NCBI RefSeq assembly: GCF_002902285.1
Contig: NZ_PPRU01000018.1
Location: forward strand, 1 to 64,000
Reading direction: 5' to 3'
From: Staphylococcus simulans
GTDB taxonomy: Bacteria; Bacillota; Bacilli; Staphylococcales; Staphylococcaceae
DNA length: 64,000 bases
The notes under the pieces were generated by a model. It was not told the origin of the DNA. It ran no database searches and saw only the letters and a list, made by a program, of their open reading frames with translations. Below are positions 52,419 to 61,452 of the stretch, piece after piece (position 1 is the first letter of the stretch; the number at the start of each line of letters is the position of its first letter). The position numbers and the translations under genes were made by a program.

Positions 52419-53510
52419 ATGAGACAAGTCATCAAGAAGCTGTATTTAACCATTATCAATGTATTTAATACATTATGGTTCAATAAAAAAATCGATACGC
52501 ATCATATTGTGTTGTTTATGAGCTTTAAAGAAGATATATGGCCTTTAGTTCAAAGGTTTCATTATGAAGGTTACCGTTTAACTATCATCGGTAAAGAAAA
52601 AGATAAACAACAAGTTGCACAATTATCAGGAATTGATTATGTCATCAACAGTAATAAAAACGTTATTGCGCAATTAAAAGCATTAGCCACTGCTAAAGTT
52701 ATTTTTGTCGATAATTACTATTTGTTAATGGGAGGTTATCGCAAGAAAAAAGGGCAGACTGTCATTCAAACATGGCATGCGGCAGGCGCTTTAAAGTACT
52801 TCGGCCTAAAAGATCATGCGGTCGATTTGTCTAACAAGAAAATGGTAGATCAGTATTTGAAAGTATATCATGCGACAGATTACTATCTCATAGGCGGCGA
52901 CCCAATGGAAATTTGTTTTAGAAATGCTTTTAGTGCAACACCTGAACAAATGTTACGCTTTGGTTTGCCTAGAATGCAACAGTACTTTACAGTTAACTTA
53001 GAACAACAAAAAGAAAAGTTGAAACAACAGTATGGGATTAAAGATAAGCTTGCAGTATATGTACCGACATACAGAGAACATCAAGCAGCGAACAGAACGA
53101 TTGATGCACAACATTTTGAACAGGAGTTGCCAGGCTATACAATTATCAATAAATTACATCCAGCTGTAAGACAAGGGTCTACATCTGATATTGAGACACA
53201 ACACTTGTTCTTGATGGCAGATGTCATCATTACAGATTATAGTTCACTTGCGATTGAAGCGAGTTTATTAAATAAACCTGCCTTATTTTATGTTTACGAT
53301 CAAGCGGAGTATGAAGCGGATCGTGGTTTGAATCATTACTATTGGCAAATTCCTGAAAACTATAAAGCATATAATGAAGCAGAGTTGCTGCATAAATTAA
53401 AAGAAGGTTTAGAACATTATCCGCCGCTCTTTAATGAATGGCATGATTACAATACGGATGAAACTTTAAATCAGATATCAAATTATATAAAAGAATTGGT
53501 GAAACGATGA
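52419..53510 (+). CDS. tagB: Teichoic acid glycerophosphate primase
   Basis: 363 aa, CDP-glycerol glycerophosphotransferase family. TagB adds the first glycerol phosphate to the ManNAc-GlcNAc lipid. ATG 52419 is preceded by GAGGTG; the in-frame GTG at 52410 overlaps that site. Hallmarks: QTWHAAGALKYFG near residue 118, VPTYREH near 213, INKLHPAVR near 245 and ITDYSSLAIEASLLNKPALFYVYD near 270. It acts at the inner membrane face. Overlaps tagX by 4 nt. Confidence 0.94.
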   Translation: MRQVIKKLYLTIINVFNTLWFNKKIDTHHIVLFMSFKEDIWPLVQRFHYEGYRLTIIGKEKDKQQVAQLSGIDYVINSNKNVIAQLKALATAKVIFVDNYYLLMGGYRKKKGQTVIQTWHAAGALKYFGLKDHAVDLSNKKMVDQYLKVYHATDYYLIGGDPMEICFRNAFSATPEQMLRFGLPRMQQYFTVNLEQQKEKLKQQYGIKDKLAVYVPTYREHQAANRTIDAQHFEQELPGYTIINKLHPAVRQGSTSDIETQHLFLMADVIITDYSSLAIEASLLNKPALFYVYDQAEYEADRGLNHYYWQIPENYKAYNEAELLHKLKEGLEHYPPLFNEWHDYNTDETLNQISNYIKELVKR

Positions 53511-54565
53511 AAATTTCTATTATTATTCCAGTTTATAACTCAGAAGAAGTCATTAAGAAAGCAGTCAGTTCCATTGATACGAAATACGATCATGAAATTA
53601 TTTGTATTAATGATGGTTCTACAGATGGCACACTTGAAGCACTTGAAACAATTCAAAAAGAAAATAAGCACGTCAAAATTATCAGTCAATCTAACAAAGG
53701 CGCAGCGGCTAGCCGTAATGTCGGCTTATCTCATATTACAGGCGATGTCTTCATGTTTTTAGATGCTGATGATGAATTTTTACCGAGCCGTATCGATGTG
53801 ATGGCACGTCGTTATGAACAAAATGACGATGTTGAAATCGTGATTGGACAAACAGGACGTGATTATCATGGTGAATGGCGTACTTTCCCGACACATGAAG
53901 AAATTAAAAAAGATGAAGTTGTGAATTTAGCGCAATGCCCAGCGGTGCTGCAATCTATCGGACCAAGAGATAAGATGTTCAGCGCACGTTTCAAAGATTT
54001 ACGTTTTGATGAGGACATTGTTTTTTGTGAAGAACATACATTTATGGCACATGCATTTAATCAAGCACATGATATTCAATTGTTACCAGATATTATTGCG
54101 GGCTATAATGTACGTGAGAATTCGATTACAGCACGCAGTGTTGAGCGTTTCTTTGATTATATGCACGATGCTTATATTGTACGTGGCCGCGTGATGGATT
54201 ACTTGAGACTTCGTAATGTACAACAATATTACAGCTATCGTATGGATGAATTGATTGTCAGCTATATGCTTCAAGCTTATGTGACAGAAAAACCAAAAGT
54301 GACACAAGAATTATTAGATACAGTTATCCAATACATTGAAGGTATGCAAAAGACGCATTATGATGGCGATGCATTATTTAGAATTGTCAAAGTGATGGAA
54401 GGCGGCTGTAAAGGTTGGACGTTGCATTATTATCGTCAATGGCGTGAAGCGTTGAACAAAGTAGGCATCGGACGTCCGAACTATTTAGCGTTCAAAGCAC
54501 AATTAGTGCCTAAACAATCAGCTTTTAGAGGGCGTGCTGCTTTAAAAAGCGCGTTAAAAAAATAA
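53507..54565 (+). CDS. tagX: Teichoic acid-associated family 2 glycosyltransferase
   Basis: 352 aa. GT-A fold: ISIIIPVYNSEEVIKKAV at the N-terminus, NDGSTDGTLEAL near residue 36, the DxD-like MFLDADDEFLP near 83 and a helical C-terminal part. It sits between tagB and tagD as in S. aureus, but no definite step of teichoic acid synthesis is assigned to TagX. It overlaps tagB (ATGA), so it is translationally coupled. Confidence 0.9.
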   Translation: MKISIIIPVYNSEEVIKKAVSSIDTKYDHEIICINDGSTDGTLEALETIQKENKHVKIISQSNKGAAASRNVGLSHITGDVFMFLDADDEFLPSRIDVMARRYEQNDDVEIVIGQTGRDYHGEWRTFPTHEEIKKDEVVNLAQCPAVLQSIGPRDKMFSARFKDLRFDEDIVFCEEHTFMAHAFNQAHDIQLLPDIIAGYNVRENSITARSVERFFDYMHDAYIVRGRVMDYLRLRNVQQYYSYRMDELIVSYMLQAYVTEKPKVTQELLDTVIQYIEGMQKTHYDGDALFRIVKVMEGGCKGWTLHYYRQWREALNKVGIGRPNYLAFKAQLVPKQSAFRGRAALKSALKK

Positions 54566-54649
54566 GCGAACTTACAATTTTAATATGAATTGAAGAGTGA
54601 AATGTGTTATTTTTTTACAGTAACTAAAATTGTGAAGGAGGGTTTAAAT

Positions 54650-55048
54650 TTGAAGAGAGTTATTACGTACGGTACATATGACTTATTGCATTATGGTCAT
54701 ATTGAATTACTGAGAAGAGCGAGAGAAATGGGAGATTACCTGATTGTGGCACTCTCTACAGATGAATTTAACCGCATTAAAAATAAAAAATCTTACTACA
54801 ATTATGAACAACGAAAAATGATGTTGGAATCTATTCGTTATGTAGACTTAGTCATTCCTGAGGATGATTGGGGTCAAAAAGAACGTGATGTGGAACGTTA
54901 TGATGTAGATACTTTTGTCATGGGTCATGATTGGGAAGGCGAATTCGACATCTTAAAAGACAAATGCGAAGTGATTTACTTAAAACGTACAGAAGGTATT
55001 TCTACGACACAAATCAAAAAAGAATTATATGGTAAAGATGCCAGATAA
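54650..55048 (+). CDS. tagD: Glycerol-3-phosphate cytidylyltransferase
   Basis: 132 aa, the usual length. TTG 54650 (MKRVITYGTYD) is 8 nt after AAGGAGGG; in-frame codons back to 54590 are non-coding. It makes CDP-glycerol for TagB and the polymerase. Nucleotidyltransferase motifs: YGTYDLLHYGHIELL near residue 6 and RTEGISTTQIK near 113 (RTxGISTT). Last gene of the tagB-X-D operon. Confidence 0.96.
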   Translation: MKRVITYGTYDLLHYGHIELLRRAREMGDYLIVALSTDEFNRIKNKKSYYNYEQRKMMLESIRYVDLVIPEDDWGQKERDVERYDVDTFVMGHDWEGEFDILKDKCEVIYLKRTEGISTTQIKKELYGKDAR

Positions 55049-55051
55049 AAT

Positions 55052-55100
55052 AAAAACAGAGGTATAATCGCCAAGGCTTGGCAGTTATACCTCTGTTTTT
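55052..55100. terminator. Bidirectional terminator between tagD and pbp4
   Basis: 16-bp perfect stem (55052-55067 with 55085-55100) capped by GCCAA/TTGGC; A and T runs on the flanks. Confidence 0.92.
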
Positions 55101-55123
55101 GATTTGTATTTAAAATTTCAACA

Positions 55124-56413
55124 TTATTTCTTACGTCCGAATGATGAAATAATCATATAAACGACGATGGCTAGTGCTGCGACAATAAATGCAACGCCAA
55201 GGCTCGTTAGAATCGGATGTGTACTCCAAGAAGATTCTGCGAATGTTGTTGCTTTTCGCATCAATGGACGTTGAACATCTACTGATGGCGGGCCATAATC
55301 TTTTGAGATAAATTGTCGGTCATAGTCTAGATGAAGCATGCCATCTTCTACGATGAATTTATAATCTTCTTTTTTAAGATTGCTTGGAACAACATCGTAT
55401 AAATCTTTTTTCACGTAATAGGTTTTATTATTGATTTTGTGTTGTCCTTTAGACATAACTTTAACGTATTTATATTGTTCAAATGAACGATTGATTAAAC
55501 TGTTGCCCATTTTATTACGTTCTTTATCTCCGCCTAGATGTTCGAAGTCACCTGCACCCATCATAGCTTGATCAATACGGAAGCCATCACGCTTAGTACT
55601 TAATGTGTGGTTGTAATCAGCGATGTCGCTTGATCCGGTTTTTAAACCATCTGTACCAGGTAAGCTCAATTCAGAACCTTCAAGCGACCAGTTGAACGTA
55701 TAATATGTTACACCGTGTTGAGTTGGTGAGATTGCTTTAGTAAATTTAAGCACTTTAGGTGTATCTTGCACGACACGTTGTGATAAAATCGCGAAATCTC
55801 TTGCGGTTGATATACTAGACATTTCATCTTTATAACGTTTTGGCGCAAAACTTTTTAATAAGTTATTTTCAGCGCCTGTCGGATTTACAAAGTGTGTATG
55901 GTTCATCCCGATTTCTTTAGCTTTTTCGTTCATCTTGTCGGTAAAATCAGAAGTGGAATCAGAAACTTCATTTGCTAAAATCAATGCAGCCGCATTACTA
56001 GAGGCTGAAACCGTAATTTGAAGCAATTCACTGATGGTATAAGTTTCACCAGGATATAATTTGGTATTACTTAACTCTGGAAGGGTAGACATCGCATAAT
56101 GTTTATCAGTGATTTTCACTTTGTCATCTAACGATAATTTACCTTCTTTAACAGCTTCTAACGTCAGGTACATTGTCATCAATTTCGTCATTGAAGCGGG
56201 GTACCATTTCTTATCCATATGATAGCTGTAGAGTACTTGCCCGGTTTGACTAATGTTCACAGCACTTTCTGGTTCAAAACCTTCTCCGATATTTTGACCG
56301 CGTTCATTAGCGATTTGGACAGGTGATTTGGTTTCAGTGTCCGCATCAGAAAATGGTGTTATAATGGTACTTACGAAGAATATTAACAGTGTCAGTATTA
56401 CTATCTTTTTCAT
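55124..56413 (-). CDS. pbp4: Penicillin-binding protein 4 (D,D-carboxypeptidase/transpeptidase)
   Basis: 429 aa low-molecular-weight PBP. Signal peptide at the start, SxxK in YPASMTKLMTMYL near residue 75, SxN in VSASSNAAALILANE near 137, KTG in DGLKTGSSDIADYN near 257, a beta-sandwich domain and a C-terminal membrane anchor (ILTSLGVAFIVAALAIVVYM) with RKK tail. In S. aureus PBP4 raises peptidoglycan cross-linking and beta-lactam tolerance and is localised by teichoic acid; the tag neighbours fit. Its ribosome site is weak. Confidence 0.95.
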   Translation of the reverse strand: MKKIVILTLLIFFVSTIITPFSDADTETKSPVQIANERGQNIGEGFEPESAVNISQTGQVLYSYHMDKKWYPASMTKLMTMYLTLEAVKEGKLSLDDKVKITDKHYAMSTLPELSNTKLYPGETYTISELLQITVSASSNAAALILANEVSDSTSDFTDKMNEKAKEIGMNHTHFVNPTGAENNLLKSFAPKRYKDEMSSISTARDFAILSQRVVQDTPKVLKFTKAISPTQHGVTYYTFNWSLEGSELSLPGTDGLKTGSSDIADYNHTLSTKRDGFRIDQAMMGAGDFEHLGGDKERNKMGNSLINRSFEQYKYVKVMSKGQHKINNKTYYVKKDLYDVVPSNLKKEDYKFIVEDGMLHLDYDRQFISKDYGPPSVDVQRPLMRKATTFAESSWSTHPILTSLGVAFIVAALAIVVYMIISSFGRKK

Positions 56414-56518
56414 TATGTATGTTTCAGTCCTTCAACAATAATAGTTTCACAGTAAAACTATTTTATCATAAAAGTAGTTTGATACAAGGGAACAATAAAT
56501 ATATGAAAATTATGCCTA

Positions 56519-56572
56519 TTTTAGACGTCAGTCTGACGGTTGTCTGACCGAAGGGTGCCCGGACGTCTAAAA
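56519..56572. ncRNA. Structured element between pbp4 and abcA, possible RsaD-like RNA
   Basis: TTTTAGACGTC (56519-56529) pairs with GACGTCTAAAA (56562-56572) around inner hairpins CGGT/ACCG and GGG/CCC. The stem is too strong for chance and neither flanking gene has its terminator here because both are read outward. I recall S. aureus sRNA RsaD in the pbp4-abcA gap; the sequence match is unverified and the strand is unknown. A second hairpin lies at 56440-56462. Confidence 0.45.
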
Positions 56573-56646
56573 TCATGTGAAAAGTCGGGACTATGCATCA
56601 TAATTTAAGAAGAAACATAAAACTATAATTGAGGTAAGCGTGAAAA

Positions 56647-58377
56647 ATGAAACAGACTAACAAAACATCTAATCCACTCTTATTCTTATTGAAGAAACTG
56701 ACATGGCCAGTCGGCTTGATTGCGATTGCAGTATCTATTTCTTCCTTAGGGAGCATCAGTGGTTTAATTGTCCCTTTATTTACTGGAAGAATGGTTGATA
56801 AATTTACTGGCGAATCCTTCAATATGCAGTTTATTTTAATCTTTATTGCTGTGTTTGCGTTGAATGCAGTCTTAAGCGGTATCGGCTTATACTTATTAAG
56901 TAAAATCGGTGAAAAAATTATTTATGCGATTCGTACTGTTGTATGGGAACACATCATTCGTTTAAGAATGCGTTTCTTTGATGTGAATGAAAGTGGACAG
57001 TTAATGAGTCGTTTAACAGATGACACTAAAGTGATTAACGAATTTGTTTCTCAAAAATTACCGAATGTGCTGCCTTCTATTATCACATTAATCGGTTCAT
57101 TGATTATGTTGTTTATTATGGATTGGCAGATGACACTATTAACTTTTATTACGATTCCTTTATTTGTGATTATTATGATCCCTTTAGGACGTGTCATGCA
57201 GAAAATTTCTACGCGTACACAAGCAGAAATTGCGAACTTCAGTGGTTTGCTTGGACGTGTATTAACGGAAATGCGTTTAGTTAAAGTTGCCAATACGGAA
57301 CAAGTTGAACTAGATAAAGCACATATAAATTTAAAAGAAATTTATAAGCTGAGTCTGAAACAAGCGAAAATTGCGGCAGTCATCCAACCGATTTCCGGTT
57401 TGATCATGTTGTTAACAATCGGGATTATTCTTGGTTTCGGAGGTATCCGTATTTCATCAGGCGCGATTACTGCAGGAACACTTGTTGCGATGATTTTTTA
57501 TGTTATTCAAATGTCGATGCCGCTTGTGAACTTGTCGACATTGATGACAGATTATAAGAAAGCAGTCGGAGCAAGCAGCCGTATTCATGAAATCATGCAA
57601 GAACCGTTAGAAGAAGTCTATATGCCTACGGGTCAATCTTTAGGTAATGGTGACATCGCATTTAAAGAAGTTTCATTTGGTTATGATACAAAAGAAGTCT
57701 TACATGATTTGAATTTTGATATTCCAAAGGGTAAAGTAACTGCATTTGTAGGGCCATCAGGATCAGGAAAAAGTACGATTTTCAATTTAATAGAACGAAT
57801 GTATGACGTGACACACGGAGACATCCTTTATAATGATGTTTCTATCTATCAATTACCGCTATCGGATTGGCGTAATAAAATTGGTTATGTCATGCAGTCT
57901 AATGCGATGATGAGCGGTACAATTCGAGATAATATCTTATATGGTATCAACCGAAAAGTGACAGATGCTGAATTAATGCAGTATACACAATTAGCGAACT
58001 GTCACGAATTCATTACAGATTTTGATGAGGGATACGATACCTTAGTCGGTGAACGCGGATTGAAACTTTCTGGTGGTCAACGTCAGCGTATTGATATTGC
58101 GCGCAGCTTTGTGAAAAATCCTGATATTTTATTATTAGATGAAGCGACCGCAAATTTAGATAGTGAAAGTGAAAGAAAAATTCAAGAATCATTAGAAACA
58201 TTAATGAAGGAACGTACAACTGTGGTAATCGCACACCGTCTTTCTACCATTATGAAAGCTGATCAAATTATCTTCTTAGATGGTGGACGTGTGACGGGTA
58301 TTGGTAAGCATCATGAGTTAATGCAGTCGCATGAAAAGTATAAAGAATTTGTGATGACACAAAAACTGACAGATTAA
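56647..58377 (+). CDS. abcA: ABC exporter AbcA (permease-ATPase fusion)
   Basis: 576 aa half-transporter. Six membrane helices (residues about 20-305), then the ATPase: Walker A GPSGSGKSTIFN near 372, signature LSGGQRQRIDIARS near 471, Walker B DILLLDEATANLD near 492 and H-loop IAHRLST near 526. S. aureus AbcA, divergent from pbp4 with a shared regulatory region, exports cytotoxins and drugs. ATG after GAGG. Ends at a strong terminator. Confidence 0.94.
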   Translation: MKQTNKTSNPLLFLLKKLTWPVGLIAIAVSISSLGSISGLIVPLFTGRMVDKFTGESFNMQFILIFIAVFALNAVLSGIGLYLLSKIGEKIIYAIRTVVWEHIIRLRMRFFDVNESGQLMSRLTDDTKVINEFVSQKLPNVLPSIITLIGSLIMLFIMDWQMTLLTFITIPLFVIIMIPLGRVMQKISTRTQAEIANFSGLLGRVLTEMRLVKVANTEQVELDKAHINLKEIYKLSLKQAKIAAVIQPISGLIMLLTIGIILGFGGIRISSGAITAGTLVAMIFYVIQMSMPLVNLSTLMTDYKKAVGASSRIHEIMQEPLEEVYMPTGQSLGNGDIAFKEVSFGYDTKEVLHDLNFDIPKGKVTAFVGPSGSGKSTIFNLIERMYDVTHGDILYNDVSIYQLPLSDWRNKIGYVMQSNAMMSGTIRDNILYGINRKVTDAELMQYTQLANCHEFITDFDEGYDTLVGERGLKLSGGQRQRIDIARSFVKNPDILLLDEATANLDSESERKIQESLETLMKERTTVVIAHRLSTIMKADQIIFLDGGRVTGIGKHHELMQSHEKYKEFVMTQKLTD

Positions 58378-58382
58378 TGATA

Positions 58383-58420
58383 AAGGTTGAGACAAGAAGA
58401 AAAGTCTCAACCTTATTTTT
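58383..58420 (+). terminator. Terminator of abcA
   Basis: Perfect 11-bp stem AAGGTTGAGAC/GTCTCAACCTT, then ATTTTT. Confidence 0.9.
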
Positions 58421-58681
58421 ATAACAAAAGAGATATATAGACGAATTATGACAATCATATTTATTGCAAGAATTTTTGTTTCATTTCTCAAAAATCTAAT
58501 TCAAAGGTAACAACCAACATGATATACTAAAAAAGCACTTAAATTTTTTACAATTTGTAAATACGAAATATCTCAAGTAACAGGCGGACATTGTAAGGAT
58601 TATAGGGAATTCAATCGGGAGGTTATGATTCTGTCAGTGTAGACTTGTACATAATAAAATAATAGAAATGGCGGGTGTAAA

Positions 58682-59911
58682 ATGTATTTACTTATCAACA
58701 TTGTTGGTTTGATTGTATTTTTAGGTATTGCAGTGCTCTTCTCTAGAAATAGAAAAGCGATCCAATGGAAATCAATTGGTATCTTAGTCATTGTAAACTT
58801 ATTCTTAGCATGGTTCTTTGTCTTCTTCCCATGGGGAAATATGGCAGTTTCTAAAATGGCTGATGGTATTGCATGGTTGATTGAATCAGCGAACGCTGGG
58901 ACTGGCTTTGCGTTCAACAGTTTTGTAGAAACAAAACAAATGGATATGGCGGTTGCAGCCTTATTCCCAATTTTACTCGTAGTACCTTTATTCGATATTT
59001 TAATGTACTTTAATATTTTACCGAAAATTATCGGTGGGATTGGTTGGGCGTTAGCTAAAATTACACGTCAACCAAAATTCGAATCATTCTTCGGTATCGA
59101 AATGATGTTCTTAGGGAACACAGAAGCATTAGCTGTTTCAAGTGAACAGTTAAAACGTATGAATGAAATGCGTGTACTAACAATTGCGATGATGTCTATG
59201 AGTTCAGTATCTGGTGCAATTGTCGGTGCGTATGTAACGATGATTCCAGGCGAACTTGTGTTAACAGCAATTCCATTAAATATTATCAATGCGATTATTG
59301 TTACTTCTATCTTAAACCCAGTGACAGTTGAAGAACGTGAAGATGTGATTTACCACATCCAACAAGAAGGTGTAGAACGTCAACCGTTCTTCTCATTCCT
59401 TGGAGACTCAGTTATCAACGCTGGTAAATTAGTATTGATTATTATCGCATTCGTAATCAGTTTCGTAGCATTAGCGGACTTAATTGACCGTTTACTTCAC
59501 GTACTTTCAGGTACAGTAATTGGTTGGTTCAATGTGAAATTCAGCTTTGGCTTAGACCAAATTTTAGGTGTCATCATGGTGCCTTTCTCATTATTACTTG
59601 GTCTACCTTGGAGCGAAGCATGGCCAGTTGCGCAACAAATGGCTAAGAAGATTGTCACAAACGAATTCGTAGTCATGGGACAAATTTCTGATGCGGTTAA
59701 ATCATATGATCCGCATAGACGTGCAGTTATTTCTACTTTCTTAGTATCATTTGCGAACTTCTCAACAATCGGTATGATTATCGGGACATTAAAAGGTATT
59801 GTTGATAAGAAAACATCTGATTTCGTTTCGAAATATGTACCTATGATGTTATTGTCTGGTATTTTAGTTTCATTACTAACAGCAGCATTCGTAGGATTAT
59901 TCGCTTGGTAA
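58682..59911 (+). CDS. nupC: Concentrative nucleoside transporter
   Basis: 409 aa CNT-family nucleoside:cation symporter. The nucleoside gate core domain (GNTEALAVSSEQLKRM near residue 142) and the CNT signature FVSFANFSTIGMIIGTLKG near 357 are clear; about eight to ten membrane helices. It imports pyrimidine or purine nucleosides. RBS GGCGGGTG is modest. The 260 bp upstream are AT-rich and hold no gene; no purine riboswitch was found there. Confidence 0.93.
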   Translation: MYLLINIVGLIVFLGIAVLFSRNRKAIQWKSIGILVIVNLFLAWFFVFFPWGNMAVSKMADGIAWLIESANAGTGFAFNSFVETKQMDMAVAALFPILLVVPLFDILMYFNILPKIIGGIGWALAKITRQPKFESFFGIEMMFLGNTEALAVSSEQLKRMNEMRVLTIAMMSMSSVSGAIVGAYVTMIPGELVLTAIPLNIINAIIVTSILNPVTVEEREDVIYHIQQEGVERQPFFSFLGDSVINAGKLVLIIIAFVISFVALADLIDRLLHVLSGTVIGWFNVKFSFGLDQILGVIMVPFSLLLGLPWSEAWPVAQQMAKKIVTNEFVVMGQISDAVKSYDPHRRAVISTFLVSFANFSTIGMIIGTLKGIVDKKTSDFVSKYVPMMLLSGILVSLLTAAFVGLFAW

Positions 59912-59922
59912 GCGTATAGATA

Positions 59923-59971
59923 GAAGCATTGTATTCGGTAGTTGTTATTGAATATGATGCTTTTCTTTTTT
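59923..59971 (+). terminator. Imperfect terminator of nupC
   Basis: AGCAT.../...ATGCT outer arms with TATTC/GAATA inside, followed by TTTTCTTTTTT. Confidence 0.65.
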
Positions 59972-60161
59972 AAGCAAAATGAAAACAGGTGAATGAATGT
60001 GGGGAGACACAAACATTACCTGCTTTCAACGGGAAATGAATTTGATGCACGTAATCAGTAAGGACTAGGTACTGATGGTGCATTCGAGCGAAAATTTTGC
60101 TTGTTTATTGTAAACAACACAAAGGAGATAACTTCCTTAATCTCTTGATTAAGGAAGTTGA
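59972..60161 (+). ncRNA. Candidate structured RNA: three-way junction plus 12-bp hairpin
   Basis: P1 AAGCAAAAT (59972-59980) pairs with ATTTTGCTT (60094-60102). Inside, P2 pairs 59986-59990 and 59996-60000 with 60013-60022 (5-nt bulge), and P3 pairs 60045-60050 with 60078-60083 and 60054-60060 with 60070-60076. A perfect 12-bp hairpin (60130-60141 with 60148-60159) follows, preceded by AAAGGAGAT. It resembles a riboswitch or sRNA but matches no class I know. The gene at 60323 is the nearest target. The strand is inferred from that gene. Confidence 0.5.
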
Positions 60162-60322
60162 AATTTATTATAGCAAAGCTTCAACACAAAGTAAACAAAA
60201 TTTTCAGAATAATTAATTTAATATTAATAAACACTGTGATTCAGGGGTTTCACATTGTTGGTTAAGAGCGCCTGTGCTAGTATTTATCTTATCTACACAA
60301 TTTAATAAGGGGGCGATTGGAT

Positions 60323-61159
60323 TTGAAACGAAGAACGTGGCGTGACCTCGCACTCGTAGTATTTGGTTCATTTATGTTCTCTGCAGGGGTCAATACATTC
60401 ATTATTTCCGCACAATTAGGGGAAGGCGGCGTAACGGGACTATCCATTGTATTTTATTATGCTTTTCACATTTCGCCAGCTATCACCAACTTTGTGATGA
60501 ATGCGATTTTAATTGCGATTGGTTATAAGTTCTTAAGTAAGCGAAGTACGTATTTAACCATTCTTGCAACAGTGTTAATTTCAGTCTTTTTAGGACTGAC
60601 TGAATCTTGGCATGTTGAAACTGGCAACATTATTGTGAATGCCATTTTTGGGGGTGCTTCAGTCGGATTAGGTATTGGCGTTATTGTACTTGCTGGGGGA
60701 ACGACAGCAGGTACAACGATTTTAGCGCGTTTAGCACATAAATACTTAGACGTCAGCACATCTTACGCGTTGCTATTTTTCGACTTAATCGTTGTGGCGA
60801 TTTCATTTACTGTGATTCCAGTCAATAAGTTATTGGTAACGATTATTTCACTTTATATTGGTACGAAAGTTATGGAATTCGTTATTGAAGGTTTAAATAC
60901 GAAGAAGGCGATGACTGTAATTTCAAGCCGACCTGATGAAGTGGCGAAAGTTATTGACCAAAAAATCGGACGAGGGGTTACGATTATAGATGGTCGCGGT
61001 TATTACTCAAAAGAAGACAAAGAAATTTTATATGTGGTTATCAGTAAAACACAAGTTTCAAAAGCGAAACGCTTAATTCGAAAAATTGATGAGAATGCCT
61101 TTTTAGTCATCCACGATGTGCGTGATGTGTATGGTAATGGCTTCTTAGTAGATGAATAA
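60323..61159 (+). CDS. YitT-family membrane protein (DUF161/DUF2179)
   Basis: 278 aa. TTG 60323 (MKRRTWRDLALVVF) is 9 nt after AAGGGGG; a TTG at 60317 is too close. Five or six membrane helices with LGEGGVTGLSIVFYYAF near residue 35 and GGTTAGTTILARLAHKYL near 130, then a soluble DUF2179 domain from about 195 (AMTVISSRPDEVAKVI, GRGVTIIDGRGYYSKEDK). Function unknown across Firmicutes. Ends at a terminator. Confidence 0.86.
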   Translation: MKRRTWRDLALVVFGSFMFSAGVNTFIISAQLGEGGVTGLSIVFYYAFHISPAITNFVMNAILIAIGYKFLSKRSTYLTILATVLISVFLGLTESWHVETGNIIVNAIFGGASVGLGIGVIVLAGGTTAGTTILARLAHKYLDVSTSYALLFFDLIVVAISFTVIPVNKLLVTIISLYIGTKVMEFVIEGLNTKKAMTVISSRPDEVAKVIDQKIGRGVTIIDGRGYYSKEDKEILYVVISKTQVSKAKRLIRKIDENAFLVIHDVRDVYGNGFLVDE

Positions 61160-61165
61160 AGGATG

Positions 61166-61200
61166 AGAAATCGAGGCGATAGTCTCGATTTCTTGCGTTT
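61166..61200 (+). terminator. Terminator of the yitT-like gene
   Basis: 10-bp stem AGAAATCGAG/CTCGATTTCT, followed by TGCGTTTT. Confidence 0.8.
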
Positions 61201-61240
61201 TAGTACATAAGAATTGTTAGGAAATCGCTCCAAAAAATGT

Positions 61241-61269
61241 TATAATATAGCCTATGATAATGATTATCA
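61241..61269 (+). promoter_or_regulatory. fhu promoter with Fur box
   Basis: TATAAT (61241-61246) is followed by TGATAATGATTATCA (61255-61269), a perfect 7-1-7 Fur box over the transcription start. Fe-Fur would repress fhuCBG. The -35 is weak. The leader to fhuC is about 185 nt, with a TGAAAG/CTTTCA palindrome near 61296 and an ACCTT/AAGGT hairpin near 61400. Confidence 0.88.
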
Positions 61270-61452
61270 ATTACAAGACTGTAGTTGATAAAAGTATGAA
61301 AGCTTTCACGATAATCTTTACAGGTCGTAATTATAAATAAATGCAATGAGATAAGAAATAGAAATAAATTCTGCGGCAGACCTTGAAAAGAGACAGGTGT
61401 TTCGGCAACTGTATTTAAGGTTCATGTCGTATCCAATGGAGGATGAAGTATA

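Noticed and set aside
58415-58681. Purine riboswitch before nupC
   Set aside because: No conserved purine-aptamer core or loop-loop sequences were found in this AT-rich stretch.
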